This document shows, piece after piece, positions 1-5,952 of a stretch of 5,952 bases of DNA. Origin of the DNA: Flavobacteriales bacterium. GTDB taxonomy: Bacteria > Bacteroidota > Bacteroidia > Flavobacteriales_E > Vicingaceae. A model generated the notes under the pieces. That model was not told where the DNA came from. It was given only the letters and a program-made list of their open reading frames with translations, and did no database searches. The number at the start of each line of letters is the position of its first letter. Within the stretch, counting starts at the first letter, position 1. Location of the stretch: positions 1-5,952 of the forward strand of contig JAESUI010000362.1 in the NCBI GenBank assembly GCA_016763135.1, read 5' to 3'. The translations under genes and the position numbers were made by a program.

Positions 1-37
1 AGTTATGTTTTGAGAAAAGTATTTGGATTTTTGAAAT

Positions 38-250
38 CTATTTTTCTATAAAAGTTAGCGCACCAGAAGGACAAGCTGAAATTTGTGATTTCAGTTCTTC
101 CGTTGTAGCATTTTCAATAGTTAACCAAGGTTTTGCTGTTGGATTATAAACTTTAGGTAATCTTTTTACACATTCTGCTGCATGTTTACATAAATCGGGT
201 TTCCAGTTGATGGTAATATCATCATTGGAGTAGTTAATTGTCTTACTCAT
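38..250 (-). CDS. Fer4_19 (YjdI-like) divergent 4Fe-4S mono-cluster protein
   Basis: A 70-residue cytoplasmic protein without signal peptide or membrane segment. The opening ITINWKPDLCKHAAECVK, the central PKVYNPTAKPWL and the closing ACPSGAL are the layout of the divergent single-cluster ferredoxin family (Fer4_19, E. coli YjdI type), which is normally about this length. Visible cysteines are C21, C27 and C60; no fourth cysteine is present, so a fourth ligand (for example H23) is unassigned. The family is thought to bind one Fe-S cluster, but its redox partner and physiological role are not established. The ATG start lies 5 nt after the methyltransferase stop, so it is probably the last gene of the AsmA–methyltransferase transcript seen here. 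Family assignment is firm; function is unknown. Confidence 0.88.
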   Translation of the reverse strand: MSKTINYSNDDITINWKPDLCKHAAECVKRLPKVYNPTAKPWLTIENATTEELKSQISACPSGALTFIEK

Positions 251-255
251 ATTTT

Positions 256-943
256 TTATTTTTCAGCTATTCCTATTAATATGTATTTTGAGCTTTTAGG
301 TATTAATTTCCCAATAACTTGGTCAATTTTCCCTAAAAAATTACGTTGTTTTTCTGATCTTCCAAATGCACCAAAAAAGCCTACTGTAATGTAATCTGTT
401 TTGCTAAAAGAAGAAAATAAATGTGCTGTTTCATTGTATGTTAGGTAATTCCATTTTGAGCCCCAATTTGTGAATTTTTTTCTAAAAAATTGGTGTAAGA
501 ATGAAGAATTTAAATTTTCTGCAAACAATAATTTCCCACCAGGCTTTAGTGATGTATAAATACCATCTATAACTTCTTTTTTTAATTTATCATTACCATT
601 TCTGCAAATACTCCCTAGTATAGATTTAAAAACAACAATATCAAATTCATTTTGAAATGGAATTTTTGCTGCATTAATACTTTGGTAAGTGATGTTATTG
701 GCTAAACCATATTTATTATGCATTTCTTTTGCTTTTTCTTCGGGAGAGTTTAAATCTGAGCAAATAACTTGGTTTCCTTTTAATGCTAGCCATAGTGATA
801 GTCCACCTTTTCTGCTGCCTAGTTCTAAACAATTCAATTTCTTAATATCTAAGTAGGTATTATTTTCCCAATAATTAATTGCTTTTTGACCAGTTAACAA
901 TATCCCATTCTATTATATCTTTTAAAATAGAGTTATCCATCAT
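256..943 (-). CDS. Class I SAM-dependent methyltransferase, reading frame broken near the N-terminus
   Basis: The long frame (stop at 256–258, first possible start TTG at 900) encodes 214 residues with a class I Rossmann methyltransferase core. CLELGSRKGG (residues 24–33) is the SAM-binding motif I, VICSDL (45–50) carries the acidic residue after strand 2, FDIVVFKSILG (86–96) fits motif IV and LKPGGKLLFAENL (118–130) fits motif VI. The substrate cannot be read from the sequence. The TTG start is unlikely to be real. An in-frame ATG ATG at 943/940, 3 nt after the AsmA stop, encodes MDNSILKDIIEWDIVNWSK, then reaches a stop nine nucleotides after the A5 run (883–887); dropping one A joins WSK to AINYWENN in the body. 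I therefore extend the gene to 943 and treat it as frameshifted (+1 shift needed), either by a sequencing indel or a genuine mutation. All core motifs are otherwise intact. Confidence 0.82.
883..887 (-). other. Probable +1 frameshift site (A5 run) in the methyltransferase gene
   Basis: The coding strand reads TGG TCA AAA AGC AAT TAA. With four instead of five A residues it reads TGG TCA AAA GCA ATT AAT TAT TGG, joining the well-started upstream frame (ATG 943/940) to the methyltransferase body. The run is short, and the shift direction does not match the usual -1 slippery heptamer, so an indel is the simplest explanation. Confidence 0.7.
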
Positions 944-946
944 GTC

Positions 947-3619
947 TCAAATATCATCAAAATCCTCATATTCTTCATCATCAGGTTCAGCAATCTTATC
1001 AATGAATTTACCTAAACCCTTTTTCTTCTTCTTTTCTTTTTTCTTTTTATCAGCAGTTTTACTGTTTTTGTTTGTATCTTCTTTTTCCTCATCATCTTCT
1101 TCCCATTCTATAATAAATCCATCATCTTTCGGTTTCTCTTCTTTTGTGGCATTAGAGTCTTTTTTAAACCAGCCAAACTCATTATTTAAAATCTTCTTTA
1201 AGGTATTACCCTCTTTTTTAAAATCTTCTTTAAAACTTTCTTTTAGCCCTTTGGTGTCATAGCTAATCTTGTAATTAGCCATTGTTCCAGTCATGTGTAA
1301 GAATAAGGCTGTTCTTCCTAATCCATCATCTTCAATGTATCCAAATTCAGAATTTTCTTTCTTGTTCTTTTTCGCTTTTTTCCAAAGTACATCACTCATT
1401 AATAGCTTAAATCGATAATCAATTACATTGTCAAAAGTGTGTGTTCCAGAAATGGTTAAGTCTAACGCATTGGACTTTATATCTGTTTTTGGAATGTAAA
1501 CGGTTTGATTTTTTATTTCTATCTGGGTAATGAGGCTTTTAAACTTGATGTGCTCTAATTCTTCAACTTCAATGTACTTGCTTAATGCTAAGACTGGTTT
1601 GTAATTAATCAGTTCACCGTTAGTGATGTTAATATCAGCCAGTACATAGATTTTATCTTTTTTTACATGGAGGTGCTTGTCAAAAACTGAAGCAAATTCA
1701 ACTGTAGTACTTGTTCTTCCTTTTATATTTTTAGCACTAATTGCTTTCTGTCCAAAGTTTTCAAATTGATAGAATAGTTCATATACATCAACATTTTCGG
1801 TGTAAATCTTACTGGTTATGAGTACTTCATTTTCTTTAGAATCATCTAAAGCAATGTCTCCTTTAACTGTTCCTTTCATCGAATTAAAGGAAACGTCAGT
1901 TGCAGTTAATACTCTATCTTCTAGTTGAATATGACCTTTAAAATTTGTTGCTGAAAATTTTCTAAATTGAAAGGTATCTATCTTAGCGTTAAATAGAAGC
2001 ACAATGTTTTTTGGAAGATTTAATGTGTATTCTTCCGAGTTATTAGAGCTGTTGCTTTTAGTTAAAAGTTCATCCAACACTAACTTGTTAGAATGGAAAT
2101 TGGTCTTGACTGCCAAATATTCTCCATCAACAAATAGGAAAGCGAGCAGGTTTTTAAATTTTCCATCTAACTCAAAATGACTTTCGTTTATTTTAAAATT
2201 AAGCGTATCAATTTGCACATCGTTGTTGTTAAACTTAAACGATCCATTTATGTTTTTGATGTTTGTAGGGTTATCAACTAATTTTAAATTGGTATTAGTT
2301 AGTCTAGCTGTTCCACTAGCGTTTAGTTTTCTCAATTCAGAGGCTTTAATATTGCTCAACTCCTCAATATATCCATCATATTTGAGGTTGATTTCTAGAT
2401 TTCCAGAGGCAACTTCTAAACTATCTAGTTTAAAAAAATCTTTGGCTGTTGCAATGTCAATATTTGCTTTAGCATCAAATTTTATGTGAGGATTGCTAAA
2501 GTTAGTAATTACATAATTTCCAGAAATATGCCCAGCACCAAAGTCGGCTTCGAGTTGATTTAAATTTAATTTAGAAATATTATTATCACTTCCTTGTCCA
2601 TTGGTAAAAGTTCCAGTTACATTTAAATTGGTTAATGATTTGTTAGAAGATTTTTCCGTAATTACTCCATCCTTTATACTAAACTCTGCATCAAATGCTG
2701 GTGATTCTTTAATGGATAATTCACCTTTAATGGTAGAGGTATAGGTTATTTTTCCTTCTGCTTTATAGGCTGCCAAGGCTTCTCTTTGTTTTGCTGGTAA
2801 TAGTGAAAATAGTTCTTCAATTTCTAATTCATTTCCTTTAGAATGGATGTCTAAATTAATTCCTACTTTTTTATTTACAATGTTTCCAGATAGACTAAAC
2901 TTAAGTTGCTCAATAGCAATTTCACCTTTTTTAATCTGATAGATTTTCGTAACCTGGTTAACAGCCAAAGAAGTGTTTATGGTAATATTTTTATTTTTTA
3001 GAATTGTTTGCCCTTTATCGTTGATTTGGTTAATCATCAAGTTTGCTTGAGTGGTGAGTGTGAACTCATCTTTAGAGAAGTTTCCCGAAAGCGATAGTCC
3101 AATAGCTTCAATGTCCATGTCTAACCCTTTGTAATCATTCAAAAAATAGAAATTGAAATGTTTAAACGTTAGCTTTTCTAACTCAATGGAAAGTTGATTT
3201 TCTGAATCTTCAGATTTTTTCCAGAAATGATAATTATCGTTTCCAAACTTATCAATTTTGATGTTCACCATTCCATCTTCAATCTGAACCTTTTTAATGG
3301 TGTAATTATCATTAAGAATATCAATGATGTTAAATTGTAAGTAAACTGATTGAGCAGAAAATAAAATTCCTTTTTTATCATTTTCAGTAACTTCTTCAGC
3401 AGTTACTTCTTGAAATTCAAGAGAAGCGTAAGGGAATTTTTTAAAGACAGAAAATTCAATGTTTTTAACATCAATTTTGGTATTGATGCTGTTGTTAACT
3501 TGCTCAATGATGTATGCTTTTACTTTGTCTTCATAAAAGGTTGAGAAAATAATACCTATTACAATAAATATCGCAATGATTATCCCTAAAACTATTGATA
3601 TGATTTTTAACTTTTTCAC
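947..3619 (-). CDS. Large AsmA-like protein with N-terminal membrane anchor
   Basis: A ~890-residue envelope protein. One transmembrane helix (IISIVLGIIIAIFIVIGIIF, near residues 6–25 from the GTG start) is followed by VKAYIIEQVNNSINTKIDVK and FSVFKKFPYASLEF, the typical opening of Bacteroidota AsmA-family proteins. A long stretch of alternating short beta strands with repeated LDG/LSGN/ISGN turns follows, and an AsmA C-terminal-like region (roughly residues 590–790) contains ADINITNGELINYKPV and SDVLW. AsmA/TamB/YhdP relatives are repetitive beta-rich proteins implicated in lipid movement between inner and outer membrane; that role is inferred here. The last ~75 residues are a highly charged tail (acidic EWEEDDEEKED, then a lysine run, then acidic DDEEYEDFDDI). 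No ATG exists near the front: the frame opens at TTG 3637 directly after TAG. I prefer GTG 3619 because it gives MKKLKIIS and has AAGAGAG upstream. It probably starts the transcript that includes the methyltransferase and Fer4_19 genes. Confidence 0.88.
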   Translation of the reverse strand: MKKLKIISIVLGIIIAIFIVIGIIFSTFYEDKVKAYIIEQVNNSINTKIDVKNIEFSVFKKFPYASLEFQEVTAEEVTENDKKGILFSAQSVYLQFNIIDILNDNYTIKKVQIEDGMVNIKIDKFGNDNYHFWKKSEDSENQLSIELEKLTFKHFNFYFLNDYKGLDMDIEAIGLSLSGNFSKDEFTLTTQANLMINQINDKGQTILKNKNITINTSLAVNQVTKIYQIKKGEIAIEQLKFSLSGNIVNKKVGINLDIHSKGNELEIEELFSLLPAKQREALAAYKAEGKITYTSTIKGELSIKESPAFDAEFSIKDGVITEKSSNKSLTNLNVTGTFTNGQGSDNNISKLNLNQLEADFGAGHISGNYVITNFSNPHIKFDAKANIDIATAKDFFKLDSLEVASGNLEINLKYDGYIEELSNIKASELRKLNASGTARLTNTNLKLVDNPTNIKNINGSFKFNNNDVQIDTLNFKINESHFELDGKFKNLLAFLFVDGEYLAVKTNFHSNKLVLDELLTKSNSSNNSEEYTLNLPKNIVLLFNAKIDTFQFRKFSATNFKGHIQLEDRVLTATDVSFNSMKGTVKGDIALDDSKENEVLITSKIYTENVDVYELFYQFENFGQKAISAKNIKGRTSTTVEFASVFDKHLHVKKDKIYVLADINITNGELINYKPVLALSKYIEVEELEHIKFKSLITQIEIKNQTVYIPKTDIKSNALDLTISGTHTFDNVIDYRFKLLMSDVLWKKAKKNKKENSEFGYIEDDGLGRTALFLHMTGTMANYKISYDTKGLKESFKEDFKKEGNTLKKILNNEFGWFKKDSNATKEEKPKDDGFIIEWEEDDEEKEDTNKNSKTADKKKKEKKKKKGLGKFIDKIAEPDDEEYEDFDDI

Positions 3620-3672
3620 ACTAACTCTCTTATACAACTATCCAAACAGATATTATATAATAACGAAAACAT
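3616..3672 (-). other. Possible 18-codon leader ORF overlapping the AsmA start
   Basis: ATG at 3672 opens a short frame encoding MFSLLYNICLDSCIRELV. Its TGA stop overlaps the preferred GTG start of the AsmA-like gene (GTGA arrangement), as seen in translationally coupled gene pairs. This could help initiation at a non-ATG codon, but a short ORF ending at that point can also arise by chance, and the peptide resembles nothing I recognise. Confidence 0.2.
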
Positions 3673-3683
3673 TAAAATTCTAT

Positions 3684-3711
3684 TTTATATGGATTGAAAT
3701 TCCTTTATCAA
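3684..3711 (-). promoter_or_regulatory. Possible promoter for the AsmA–methyltransferase–Fer4_19 genes
   Basis: In the only sizeable gap of the window, the coding strand carries TTGATA (3711–3706), a 16-nt spacer and TATAAA (3689–3684). This resembles a general sigma-70 layout. The downstream TTTG of the Bacteroidota TAnnTTTG -7 element is absent, so the call is weak. A second AT-rich match, TATAAT, lies at about 3657–3652 without a good -35 element. Confidence 0.28.
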
Positions 3712-3751
3712 AAGAAACTTATTACCAATAGGATGTGTAGAAGCTAATGAG

Positions 3752-4648
3752 TTATGATTGATTCATTTGCAATAAATCAACTTCTTTTTGAGTTAGGAAT
3801 CGCCACTGACCACGAGCTAAATCTTTTTTGGTTAAACCAGCAAAATAAACACGATCTAGCTTAGTCACGTTGTACCCCAAATGCTCAAACATACGTCTGA
3901 TAATTCGGTTTTTTCCTGAGTGTAATTCGATGCCTACTAGTTTTTTATTTTCACCAGTACCAGTATGAACGGCAATATCAGCTTTAGTAAAACCATCTTC
4001 CAACTCAAATCCATCACACAAATTTTTAAGGTGTGTTGTCGTTACGTTTTTATCTAAACCAACATTGTATATTTTCTTAATACCGTATTTAGGGTGAGTT
4101 AATTTTTTGGTTAATTCACCATCATTGGTTAGCATTAAAAGACCAGTAGTAGCTCTGTCTAATCTTCCAACTGGATAAACACGTTGTTTTAATTTACCCA
4201 ATAACTGCATTACTGTTCTTCTTCCAAAAGGATCATCAGCGGTAGTGATAAAATCTTTTGGTTTATTCATTAGCAAGTAAACTTTCTTTTCACTTTTAAT
4301 GGTTTCTCCACCATAGGTTATTTTATCTTCAGGAGCTACTTTAAAGCCCATTTCTGTAATTATCTTCCCATTTACTGTAACTACCCCTGAGCTTATTAAA
4401 ACATCAGCTTCTCTACGAGAGGCAATTCCTGCTTGTGCCAAAAACTTGTTTAAGCGCGTTTTACCATCATTCGCTTTGGTGTGCGGATTGTTGCTGCTCT
4501 TTTTACCAGAAGGTTTTCTAAGAGGAGCTTTTTGGTAGGTACCAGCTCTTCTTTTGGGTCTGTCGTCTTTATCCCTTCTTTTTGGTTTTTCGTCTTTACC
4601 ACTTCTTCTGGGCTTATCGTCCCTACTATTTCGTCTCTTGTTTTCCAT
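3752..4648 (-). CDS. rRNA pseudouridine synthase, RsuA/RluB family, with basic repeat-bearing N-terminal extension
   Basis: A 298-residue enzyme that isomerises a specific uridine in rRNA to pseudouridine during ribosome maturation. Residues 1–62 are a disordered, Lys/Arg/Asp-rich extension common in Bacteroidota homologues. Residues ~64–110 form an S4 RNA-binding domain (TRLNKFLAQAGIASRREAD, VTVNGK). The catalytic domain starts with VYLLMNKP (123–130) and contains GRLDRATTGLLML (161–173), whose D164 is the catalytic aspartate. HSGKNRIIRRMFEHLGY (243–259) is the conserved C-terminal motif of the RsuA/RluB/RluE/RluF group. The exact target (RluB 23S position, RsuA 16S or another) cannot be decided by eye; RluB-like is the usual label. 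The ATG lies 3 nt after the stop of the GldM-like frame, so it is almost certainly cotranscribed with the upstream genes. Confidence 0.95.
   Translation of the reverse strand: MENKRRNSRDDKPRRSGKDEKPKRRDKDDRPKRRAGTYQKAPLRKPSGKKSSNNPHTKANDGKTRLNKFLAQAGIASRREADVLISSGVVTVNGKIITEMGFKVAPEDKITYGGETIKSEKKVYLLMNKPKDFITTADDPFGRRTVMQLLGKLKQRVYPVGRLDRATTGLLMLTNDGELTKKLTHPKYGIKKIYNVGLDKNVTTTHLKNLCDGFELEDGFTKADIAVHTGTGENKKLVGIELHSGKNRIIRRMFEHLGYNVTKLDRVYFAGLTKKDLARGQWRFLTQKEVDLLQMNQS
4541..4621 (-). repeat. Three tandem 9-residue units in the pseudouridine synthase N-terminal extension
   Basis: Residues 10–36 read as DDKPRRSGK, DEKPKRRDK and DDRPKRRAG: three consecutive 27-nt units with the pattern D-[DE]-[KR]-P-[RK]-R. 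This is an in-gene, diverged tandem repeat giving an arginine/lysine-rich, probably unstructured RNA-contacting arm. Confidence 0.7.
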
Positions 4649-4651
4649 AAT

Positions 4652-5131
4652 TTAATTGATGGTGTCTTTTGGTGAGGTAATATTCTCTTCCAATAAGTTA
4701 TTCGTTAAGATTGTGTTGCAAATAATATTTGCTTCTAATTGAATACGATTTAAAGAAAGAACAACAAATGCTAATGGTGCGTGATAAAATGTTGAAACTT
4801 CCCAAGGTTCAAGTACCCCTTCAAAATTATAAGAACCATCTATATTTATCATAGTAACTTCGGTTCCAATTTTATTTATTAAAGAATTATAGCTTTCAAT
4901 TTTCTCTCTAAGTGTTATAGCGCTGTAAATTTCTTCTCCTAAATTTTTTACGGGGTTATTTGGATCTCCTAGCCCCATAATCCAAGTAGGAGCATCATAG
5001 TTGTCTTTATAGATAACTCCATTTAACGAAATGGTATCCGCCACTTCTTTGGGTAATTGATCAACAACTTCGTATAATTTACTTTTTAAATTTTCAATGT
5101 GATTAACTAATTCAGTTGAAGCAGTAAACAC
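4652..5131 (-). CDS. GldM-like N-terminal domain segment (downstream part of a probable GldL–GldM fusion)
   Basis: From GTG 5131 this frame encodes 159 residues, but it is open back to 5203, after a TGA at 5206–5204. The added upstream residues (YTEYNINVSDSSEYSKEV) look like genuine protein, so GTG is probably not the real start. Similarity to the N-terminal periplasmic part of GldM is suggested by ELVNHIENLKSKLYE, KDNYDAPTW and, most clearly, WEVSTFYHAPLAFVVLSLNRIQLEA, which matches the W…F…PL…LT.L..IQ.D pattern of GldM. There is no membrane helix of its own; the GldM helix would be replaced by the membrane segments of the upstream GldL-like frame. The domain ends soon after this helix, so the later Ig-like domains of full GldM (normally over 500 residues) are absent. 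Assignment rests on remembered family patterns and is moderately secure. Confidence 0.65.
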   Translation of the reverse strand: MFTASTELVNHIENLKSKLYEVVDQLPKEVADTISLNGVIYKDNYDAPTWIMGLGDPNNPVKNLGEEIYSAITLREKIESYNSLINKIGTEVTMINIDGSYNFEGVLEPWEVSTFYHAPLAFVVLSLNRIQLEANIICNTILTNNLLEENITSPKDTIN

Positions 5132-5700
5132 TTCTTTGCTGTATTCAGAAGAATCAGATACATTAATGTTGTATTCTGTGTATAAACAGTTTTTGATATA
5201 GATTCAAGACCTATAGCATTATCTGAAATCCCTCTAATTACGAAACCTGAAACACCTGATACAGAAACTCCAAAAAACATGGCGCTTATTCCAATAACTA
5301 TAAAGAACAATGGTGGAGTAACTTTAAACTCTTCTTTTTTAACGATAAACGCAAATATATATAATAAACAAACCAAGGCAAGTGACCCAAAACCAACAAC
5401 TAGCATTGGTCCTGCTCCAGGCCAATGCATACTCTTAAATAATAGCCCAATAATTAAAACGGATGTTGAAAGGGACAGAATCCACTTTTTTGAACCAAAC
5501 ATTCTCATCTGCTCGCCTGGAGTTAGTGGACTAAACTTTATAAATCCAGAAACTAGAATGACGTACATTGCCAGAGAACTACTTCCTAAAACAATCATCG
5601 GTCCAGCTCCTGGCCAGTGCATGCTTTTAAACAGAACTCCAATTAATAGAATGGCAGCTATTAATCCACCAGCAGCAGATTTTAAAATTTTCATGTTCAT
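5107..5700 (-). CDS. GldL-related membrane protein with duplicated MHWPGAGP motif (upstream part of a probable GldL–GldM fusion)
   Basis: About 170 credible residues followed by a tail (TQNTTLMYLILLNTAKKCLL) that looks out of frame. Hydrophobic segments lie near residues 11–24, 36–54, 73–88, 99–120 and 129–152. Two copies of an LFKSMHWPGAGPM module (23–35 and 87–99), each at a helix end, resemble the GALFK..H…G loop between the two helices of GldL, the membrane component of the GldLM gliding/type IX secretion motor. Motor GldL has a glutamate early in its second helix; at the corresponding place here are SSSLAM and FGSLAL, with no acidic residue, so proton-driven motor activity is doubtful. 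ATG 5700 gives MNMKILKS; a second ATG at 5694 is equally plausible. It begins 14 nt after metG, so is likely cotranscribed. The function is unknown. Confidence 0.75.
   Translation of the reverse strand: MNMKILKSAAGGLIAAILLIGVLFKSMHWPGAGPMIVLGSSSLAMYVILVSGFIKFSPLTPGEQMRMFGSKKWILSLSTSVLIIGLLFKSMHWPGAGPMLVVGFGSLALVCLLYIFAFIVKKEEFKVTPPLFFIVIGISAMFFGVSVSGVSGFVIRGISDNAIGLESISKTVYTQNTTLMYLILLNTAKKCLLLQLN
5184..5203 (-). other. Probable -1 frameshift junction between the GldL-like and GldM-like frames
   Basis: The upstream frame reads GLESISKTV and the downstream frame, open only after 5204, reads YTEYNINVSDSSEY. One extra base in the A5 run (5190–5194) or the T3 run (5184–5186) would join them into a ~349-residue protein ending at 4652. 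The context TCA AAA ACT is not a standard A AAA AAG/C heptamer in the zero frame, although a single Lys-tRNA could slip on AAAA. An indel is the simplest reading. Confidence 0.65.
5392..5451 (-). repeat. Second copy of the GldL-like MHWPGAGP module
   Basis: It encodes residues 84–103, IGLLFKSMHWPGAGPMLVVG, and matches the first copy at 17 of 20 residues. Across the 13 identical core residues the DNA differs at eight positions, all synonymous, which indicates an old duplication held by selection on the protein. Confidence 0.9.
5584..5643 (-). repeat. First copy of the GldL-like MHWPGAGP module
   Basis: It encodes residues 20–39, IGVLFKSMHWPGAGPMIVLG, 64 codons before the second copy. At DNA level the two 60-nt copies agree at about 44 positions. 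Flanking helices are also similar in placement, suggesting that a whole two-helix GldL-like unit was duplicated. Confidence 0.9.
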
Positions 5701-5714
5701 TAGTTTATTGGTAT

Positions 5715-5952
5715 TTATCGAACTTCACCACCGTTATCAATTACTTTCTCTGGGGAAACAAAAGCCAAGTCGCCTTCATTGTTTTCTGCCATTAAAATCA
5801 TTCCTTGAGATTCAATACCTCTAATTTTTCGAGGAGCTAAATTTATGAGCGCTGAAACTTGTTTTCCAATAACATCTTCTGGTTTGTAATGCTCCGCAAT
5901 ACCAGAAACAATTGTTCTTTCATCAATTCCTGTGTCAACAGTCATTTTTAAT
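5715..5952 (-). CDS. metG: Methionyl-tRNA synthetase, C-terminal tRNA-binding domain (partial, cut by window edge)
   Basis: The last ~78 codons of metG; the frame stays open to the right edge (…LK-MTVDTG), so the ATG at 5945 is an internal methionine, not the start. The segment is the end of the OB-fold Trbp111-like domain appended to many bacterial MetRS: VDTGIDERTIVSGIAEHY, GKQVSALINLAPRKIRG and ESQGMILMA are the signature stretches. In full-length MetRS this domain supports dimerisation and tRNA binding, while the catalytic domain (outside this window) charges tRNA-Met. A free-standing Trbp111-like protein (CsaA family) is the alternative, but the Bacteroidota-type sequence and the open frame favour metG. 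It ends 14 nt before the GldL-related start. Confidence 0.9.
   Translation of the reverse strand, partial: LKMTVDTGIDERTIVSGIAEHYKPEDVIGKQVSALINLAPRKIRGIESQGMILMAENNEGDLAFVSPEKVIDNGGEVR

Noticed and set aside
879..1262. Plus-strand 127-residue ORF rich in Ser and Phe
   Set aside because: It is the reverse of the purine-rich tail of the AsmA-like gene; the composition is low-complexity and no domain is visible.
2223..2489. Plus-strand 88-residue ORF
   Set aside because: It lies wholly antisense to the intact AsmA-like coding frame and resembles no family.
3697..3720. Inverted repeat AAGTTTCTTT / TGAT loop / AAAGGAATTT downstream of the pseudouridine synthase gene, considered as a terminator
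   Set aside because: The stem is nearly all A-T with two G-T wobbles and no T-tract follows, so an intrinsic terminator is not supported; it also overlaps the possible -35 element.
4481..4675. Plus-strand 64-residue ORF
   Set aside because: It is antisense to the basic N-terminal extension of the pseudouridine synthase; composition is an artefact of that repeat.
5392..5643. Direct repeats considered as a mobile-element or recombination-site signature
   Set aside because: The copies are in frame, conserved at protein level with silent differences, and belong to one gene.
5279..5824. Plus-strand 181-residue ORF with a repeated GPAPGQC motif
   Set aside because: It crosses three elements antisense to metG and the GldL-like gene; its repeat is the reverse complement of the duplicated HWPGAGP codons.

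Overview
This is an AT-rich, gene-dense window in which every supported gene lies on the minus strand, so the direction of transcription runs from the right edge to the left. The protein families (GldL/GldM-like motility or secretion-motor relatives, a large AsmA-like protein, an RsuA/RluB-type enzyme with a long basic N-terminal extension) and the very tight gene spacing point to Bacteroidota, most likely a Flavobacteriales-like organism. That placement is an inference from protein families, not from a marker-gene tree.

In transcription order: the last ~78 codons of metG (methionyl-tRNA synthetase, cut by the right edge); 14 nt later a small membrane protein resembling GldL, which appears to continue through a frame change into a GldM-like extracytoplasmic segment; 3 nt later a 16S/23S rRNA pseudouridine synthase of the RsuA/RluB family. 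After the only sizeable gap (about 130 nt, with a possible promoter and an 18-codon leader ORF) comes a second run: a ~890-residue AsmA-like protein, a class I SAM methyltransferase whose true start lies 3 nt after the AsmA stop but in a different frame from its body, and after 5 nt a 70-residue Fer4_19-type iron-sulfur protein. The 37 nt left of it hold nothing I can identify. No tRNA, rRNA, CRISPR array, IS element or convincing terminator was seen, and no gap exceeds 300 nt.

The main points for a second look are two genes whose frames are broken. The GldL-like frame and the GldM-like frame overlap, and conceptual joining gives one ~349-residue GldL–GldM(N-terminal) fusion; it carries a duplicated LFKSMHWPGAGPM motif and apparently lacks the transmembrane glutamate of motor GldL. 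The methyltransferase needs the opposite correction near an A5 run. Both breaks may be sequencing/assembly indels, but they should be resolved before either gene is called functional or dead. There is no mobile-element, defence or biosynthetic cluster signature here; the candidate novelty is the GldL/GldM-like fusion sitting between metG and the rRNA pseudouridine synthase gene.
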